Shown piece by piece: positions 60,567 to 64,000 of a stretch of DNA of 64,000 nt; the stretch's first letter is position 1; every line of letters begins with the position of its first letter. The notes beneath the pieces were generated by a model that was not told the DNA's origin, ran no database searches, and worked only from the letters and a program-made list of their open reading frames with translations. The position numbers and the translations under genes are program-made. Origin of the DNA: Plantago major (Eukaryota; Streptophyta; Magnoliopsida; Lamiales; Plantaginaceae); NCBI GenBank assembly GCA_026545765.1, contig CM048843.1, forward strand, positions 90,087,050-90,151,049. Reading direction: 5' to 3'.

Positions 60567-60825
60567 ATGGCTATTCACAGTATCCTTGGACGTTCTTTAT
60601 CAGGCGGTAAAAAATCATCTTCAACAGGATTTAGCTGTTTATGTTGGAGAGGGTGAAAAGAAGCGGTTCGTTATTCCTGTATCGTACTTGAACCATCATT
60701 TATTTCAAGATTTTCTATGTCAAGCTGAAGAAGAATATGGGTTCGAACATCCAATGGGTGGCCTAACAATCCCCTGCAGTGAAGATCTGTTCATTGATCT
60801 CACCTCTAGCTTTGCAAAAAGATGA
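60567..60825 (+). pseudogene. SAUR gene broken by a 20 bp deletion
   Basis: ATG at 60567 begins [20 protein letters not shown] and then shifts frame, because about 20 bp that encode the TDVPKGH segment are missing; the first frame ends soon after. The remainder ([55 protein letters not shown]) is intact in another frame up to 60825 but has no ATG in a suitable place. Promoter elements are intact, so it may still be transcribed. The deletion appears recent because the rest shows little decay. Confidence 0.88.
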
Positions 60826-61131
60826 TATAATATACTAGCTAGGTAGGTTTTGTATTAGTTAGACAGAGGATTTTGATTTAATTTCATCAACATATCTTCT
60901 ATTTCATTATCTGGAAAGTTTGTTTCCTGTCCAAAATGTTACAATATGAAATGAGAAAATAGTTAGAAAGCATTGAGCCACACTCGAATTCCAGCTGAGC
61001 CTGTGGTCGAACCGGATATATAAAAAGTTCATAATTTCTTGACTTTATTAACACAAACAAATTAGAAACAATATGGAGTCCGCTCACAACACACTCATGT
61101 AAAGCACAAAGTGGCCAAACTCACAGCTGAT
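60826..61131. other. short intergenic region
   Basis: 3' flank of the broken SAUR and of the receptor kinase gene. Nothing else seen. Confidence 0.6.
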
Positions 61132-64000
61132 TCATTGAGCCATGTGAACTGTTTTACGCAATCCATTCACAACATCATTCATCAACATCCGATCTCTGGG
61201 CAATTCATTTGAGCATGCCAACCCAATCTCCAGGACCGTAATGATGCAATTCATGGCCTCATCATTCAGCCTATGATTGTGTTCATGTAGAATGACAGGG
61301 TCAATAACATCCATTACTTGGCTCTGCAATCCACTTCTGACTAGATCACGAAGACTTGGAGAATCATTAGGGTCGTCATTTGTTGGTCGTTTGCCCGTAA
61401 ACATCTCGAGTAAAAGAATCCCATAGCTGTACACATCCCCTTCTGTGGAAACAATGCCACTCAAGCCATATTCTGAAAATTGAATTGTGGTTATCAGAAC
61501 ATATGAGGAAAAAGAAAAATAGACAGAATTTTTCTCCTTTTAGGCTTCCAACTTTAAAACATGGAGTATGTCATACCTGGAGGAATATACCCTATAGTAC
61601 CCCTGATACCAAGTGAATTGCTTTCATCTGTTGAGAGTATGTCAGATATAACCTTTGCCAAACCAAAATCCGAAACATGAGCAGTCATGTCCTCATCCAA
61701 AAGAATATTACTCGGCTTCAAGTCCCCATGAACAATAGTTGAATATGTGCCCGAATGCAAATATTGAAGTCCAGACGCAATGTCAATGGCAATATTCAAT
61801 CTCTGTCTCAAGCTCATTGTCCCAGTTTCATCGGAGGAATTCTGATGCAGCCACTTGTCCAAGTCTCCATTGACCATATACTCATAAACTAGTGCCTTGA
61901 GGTCATTACCTTTGAAATCCGTGCTAGAACACACACTCACTATTTTCACAAGGTTTCTGTGTCTTACGCCTCTCAAAGCATTGCATTCTGATATGAGACT
62001 TTTCACAGCACCTCGGACGTTGAGATTGAGCACCTTTACAGCCACAGAAGTTTGAGGGTTCTCGAGAATCCCTTTGTAAACTGATCCAAATCTTCCTGCC
62101 CCAAGAAAGTTTAATTCAGAGAATCCACCAGTGGATTTTAGGAGATCTCCATATATACGATAGCCTCAAATGATCGGTTTCCAATTGGACCATGGATGAT
62201 CTGGAATTTTTTGATTTTCTTCCCTTGTATAGGAATATGTAGTAACACAATGAAGCTATACTTACAATAATAAGCACTGGAATCAAAATTTTGAGTAATC
62301 TAGGAAAGTGATTTTTCTTGGATCTCTGGGAGGAGCAGGGAGGAAAACTTAGTGATGGAATTCCTCCACACAATTCACTATTTCCCTCTAATGATATTGC
62401 AGACTGGTTTAGAAATACCCCAGTAGTTGGAATTTCTCCTTCCAGCTTGTTGAAAGAAAGATTCAAATACGTGAGTACTGTAGTCCACCGAGATCTTTTG
62501 GAATGGCTCCAGACAAGTTATTTTGTGAAGCATCCAAATATTGCAAACTCCTCAAGTTTCTTAGGCCGTCAGGTATTTCCCCGGAAAATAAATTGTTTTG
62601 CAGGAAAACATGTTCAAGCGCAATACAACTGCTCAAGGAATACGGAAGGTTTCCAGATAACCTATTAGAAGACAAGCTGAGGTCCAGAAGGTTCACTAAC
62701 AAGCCAAATTCCGATGGAATGGAACCTGTCAAGGAATTTTGACCTAGGTTCAAGTATATGAGTATAGATGGCTTGCTCATAATATCTGGTGGTATTTCAC
62801 CATTGAGAAAGTTATTTGAAATGTCAAGTGCTAGCAAGCTGCTACAGTTGTTGAGACCTCTAGGTATATTTCCACTGAAATTGTTTTGCCCCAAGTGTAA
62901 AAGAGTCAGAAAAGTCATGTTATCAAAAATAGGGGGTATCAGACCTGCCAAGTTATTTTGTTGGAGTTCAAGTAATTGGAGATTATTAAGTTTACCTATT
63001 TCAGAAGGAACTGGACCTGTAAGGTCATTGCTGAAAAGATATAATTGATGGAGATTACGGAGATTACCAATACCGGGGGGAATGCTCCCACGAATGTGAT
63101 TTTTGTTTAGATCTAAGAAACTTAAATGACCACTTGAAAGATTGGCAATAGAGTATGGCAACAAGCCACTCAATGAATTGCCACCGACTTGAAGAACTTG
63201 GAGCTCAGTGCAGTTTATCATAGTTGAAATAAAACTAAGATCACCTTCCAAATTGTTGTTCTGTAGTTGTAACGCTGACAGAGCAGAAAGTCTACGGAAA
63301 TCTATCAACACTTGACCCGAAAAACTGTTTGAACTCAGATAAAGCTTCTCAAGTGAAGAATAGTTTGAGAGGGTAATTGGAATCTCTCCACTAAATTGAT
63401 TACTGTATAAATTTAGCCAAGTAAACCTAGAAAATGAGAAACCAATCTGTGAAGGGATTGTTCCTTCGAGTTTATTAGAATTCATGTCAAAGATCAGCAT
63501 GGTGGAAATATTGAAGAGGCCTGATGGAATTGTACCCGTCAAGTTGTAATTGGCAGCCAAATATAGGAGTTTCAGTGATTTAAGTTGGACAAGAGACTCT
63601 GGGATTTCACCTTGCATTCCACACTCCCCTATAGATAGTACCAAGAGACTGGTGAAATTTCCAATGAATGGTGGGATTGCTCCGGAAAGTTGGTTTCTCG
63701 ACAAGCCCAGGGCTTGAAGATTAACCAAAGAACTTAGTTCGGGAGGTATGATCCCAGTGAAATGGTTGTCAATCAAGTCAAGGTGATAGATACGCACACT
63801 GTTTGACAAGTTTCTAGTGATCTCACCACTTAAAGAATTGTTGCTAAATGATACATGCTTAAGCCGCCTTAGGCGACCAATCTCATCTGGAATTGGGCCA
63901 TAGAAGCTGTTGTTTTTCAGAATAATAATGTGGAGAAAAGAAAGATTACCTAAATAAGGTGAAATGGTGCCCAGAAGGCCTCTGGACATGAGGTTTATCT
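61132..64000 (-). pseudogene. LRR receptor-like kinase (subfamily XII, EFR/Xa21-like), 3' part, with two frameshifts
   Basis: Minus strand, running off the right edge; the reading continues past the apparent Met at 63989 (INLMSRGLLGT), so the start lies outside. About 20 LRRs (LxxLxLxxNxxxGxIP) fill 63990-62480, for example LTGTIPSGLFNIS and LDISNNFLNGEIPPDIM. Then come a Cys-pair cap (NSELCGGIPSLSFPPC), a transmembrane segment (LLKILIPVLIIVSIASLCYY, near 62220-62290) and a kinase: GAGRFGSVYKG, AVKVL with the ATP-site Lys, HGDLKPSN (Gly instead of Arg: non-RD) and DFGLAK. A phase-1 GT-AG intron (61473-61576) splits GYIPP and EYGLSG, as in subfamily XII. Breaks: one base missing after GGLQY near 62474, and a TATA insertion near 62158 before YGDLLKSTGGFS. 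Relatives are immune receptors for microbial patterns. Unless these are sequencing errors, the copy is a recent pseudogene. Confidence 0.9.
61473..61576 (-). other. intron in kinase domain of the LRR receptor kinase
   Basis: 104 bp, GTATGA donor at 61576 and TTTTCAG acceptor at 61473. The joined exons read GYIPPEYGLSGIVSTEGDVY without a break, which confirms the intron. Confidence 0.85.

Noticed and set aside
62318-63048. Plus-strand frames opposite the LRR receptor kinase
   Set aside because: Antisense shadows of the LRR coding sequence.

Overview
The window looks like nuclear DNA of a flowering plant, most likely a eudicot. The grounds are an intronless SAUR (small auxin up RNA) cluster, a subfamily XII-type LRR receptor kinase, a plant F-box gene, Ty1/copia elements, Stowaway-like MITEs, a CACTA terminus and a FAR1-type Mutator-like element (MULE). 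AT-rich spacers, TATATATA boxes and GT-AG introns agree with this. An asterid such as a Lamiales species is a guess from the SAUR protein style.

Layout. 1-12737 is a ~179 bp satellite array (about 70 monomers, at least two subtypes with dimer/trimer higher-order structure) that runs off the left edge and ends at a 100-N assembly gap (12738-12837). 12838-16430 holds a broken SAUR and a very decayed possible NLR relic. 16432-22640 is a Ty1/copia element (minus strand) with two LTRs and a 5 bp target duplication; its unusually long leader carries a tRNA-like segment and, antisense, a compact TATA-ORF-AATAAA unit of 58 codons. 23125-23904 holds two related MITEs. 24190-25580 is a truncated copia piece lying in SAUR-flanking DNA. 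25957-28111 holds one intact and one damaged SAUR (minus).

29696-40825 is the most interesting part: a decayed ~11 kb MULE with two convergent genes, a FAR1-type transposase (plus strand) and a multi-exon ULP1/C48-like gene (minus strand), each facing inward from a subterminal TATA box. A short motif (TTGTCTAG / CTAGACAA) fills the non-coding DNA of the element, including introns, spacers and both flanks, while the recognisable exons are nearly free of it. Its orientation follows the transcription direction of each half. This resembles the motif arrays targeted by VANDAL-type anti-silencing proteins.

42598-43386 is an unknown small gene with a 322 bp tandem exon duplication. 43960-44206 is one CACTA transposon terminus, abutting a second, older copia element (44207-49405). 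49857-50996 is an intact F-box/LRR-like gene. 52573-60825 is the main SAUR cluster (four intact genes, one broken). 61132-64000 is the 3' part of a non-RD LRR receptor kinase gene with two frameshifts, running off the right edge.

How it fits together. The SAUR genes share a duplicated ~60 bp upstream element and a TATATATA box about 120-150 bp before the ATG, so they probably arose by repeated duplication of gene plus promoter, including an inverted copy (25957-27530 versus about 51250-52851), and were then separated by transposon insertions. Five of the eight SAUR copies are intact.
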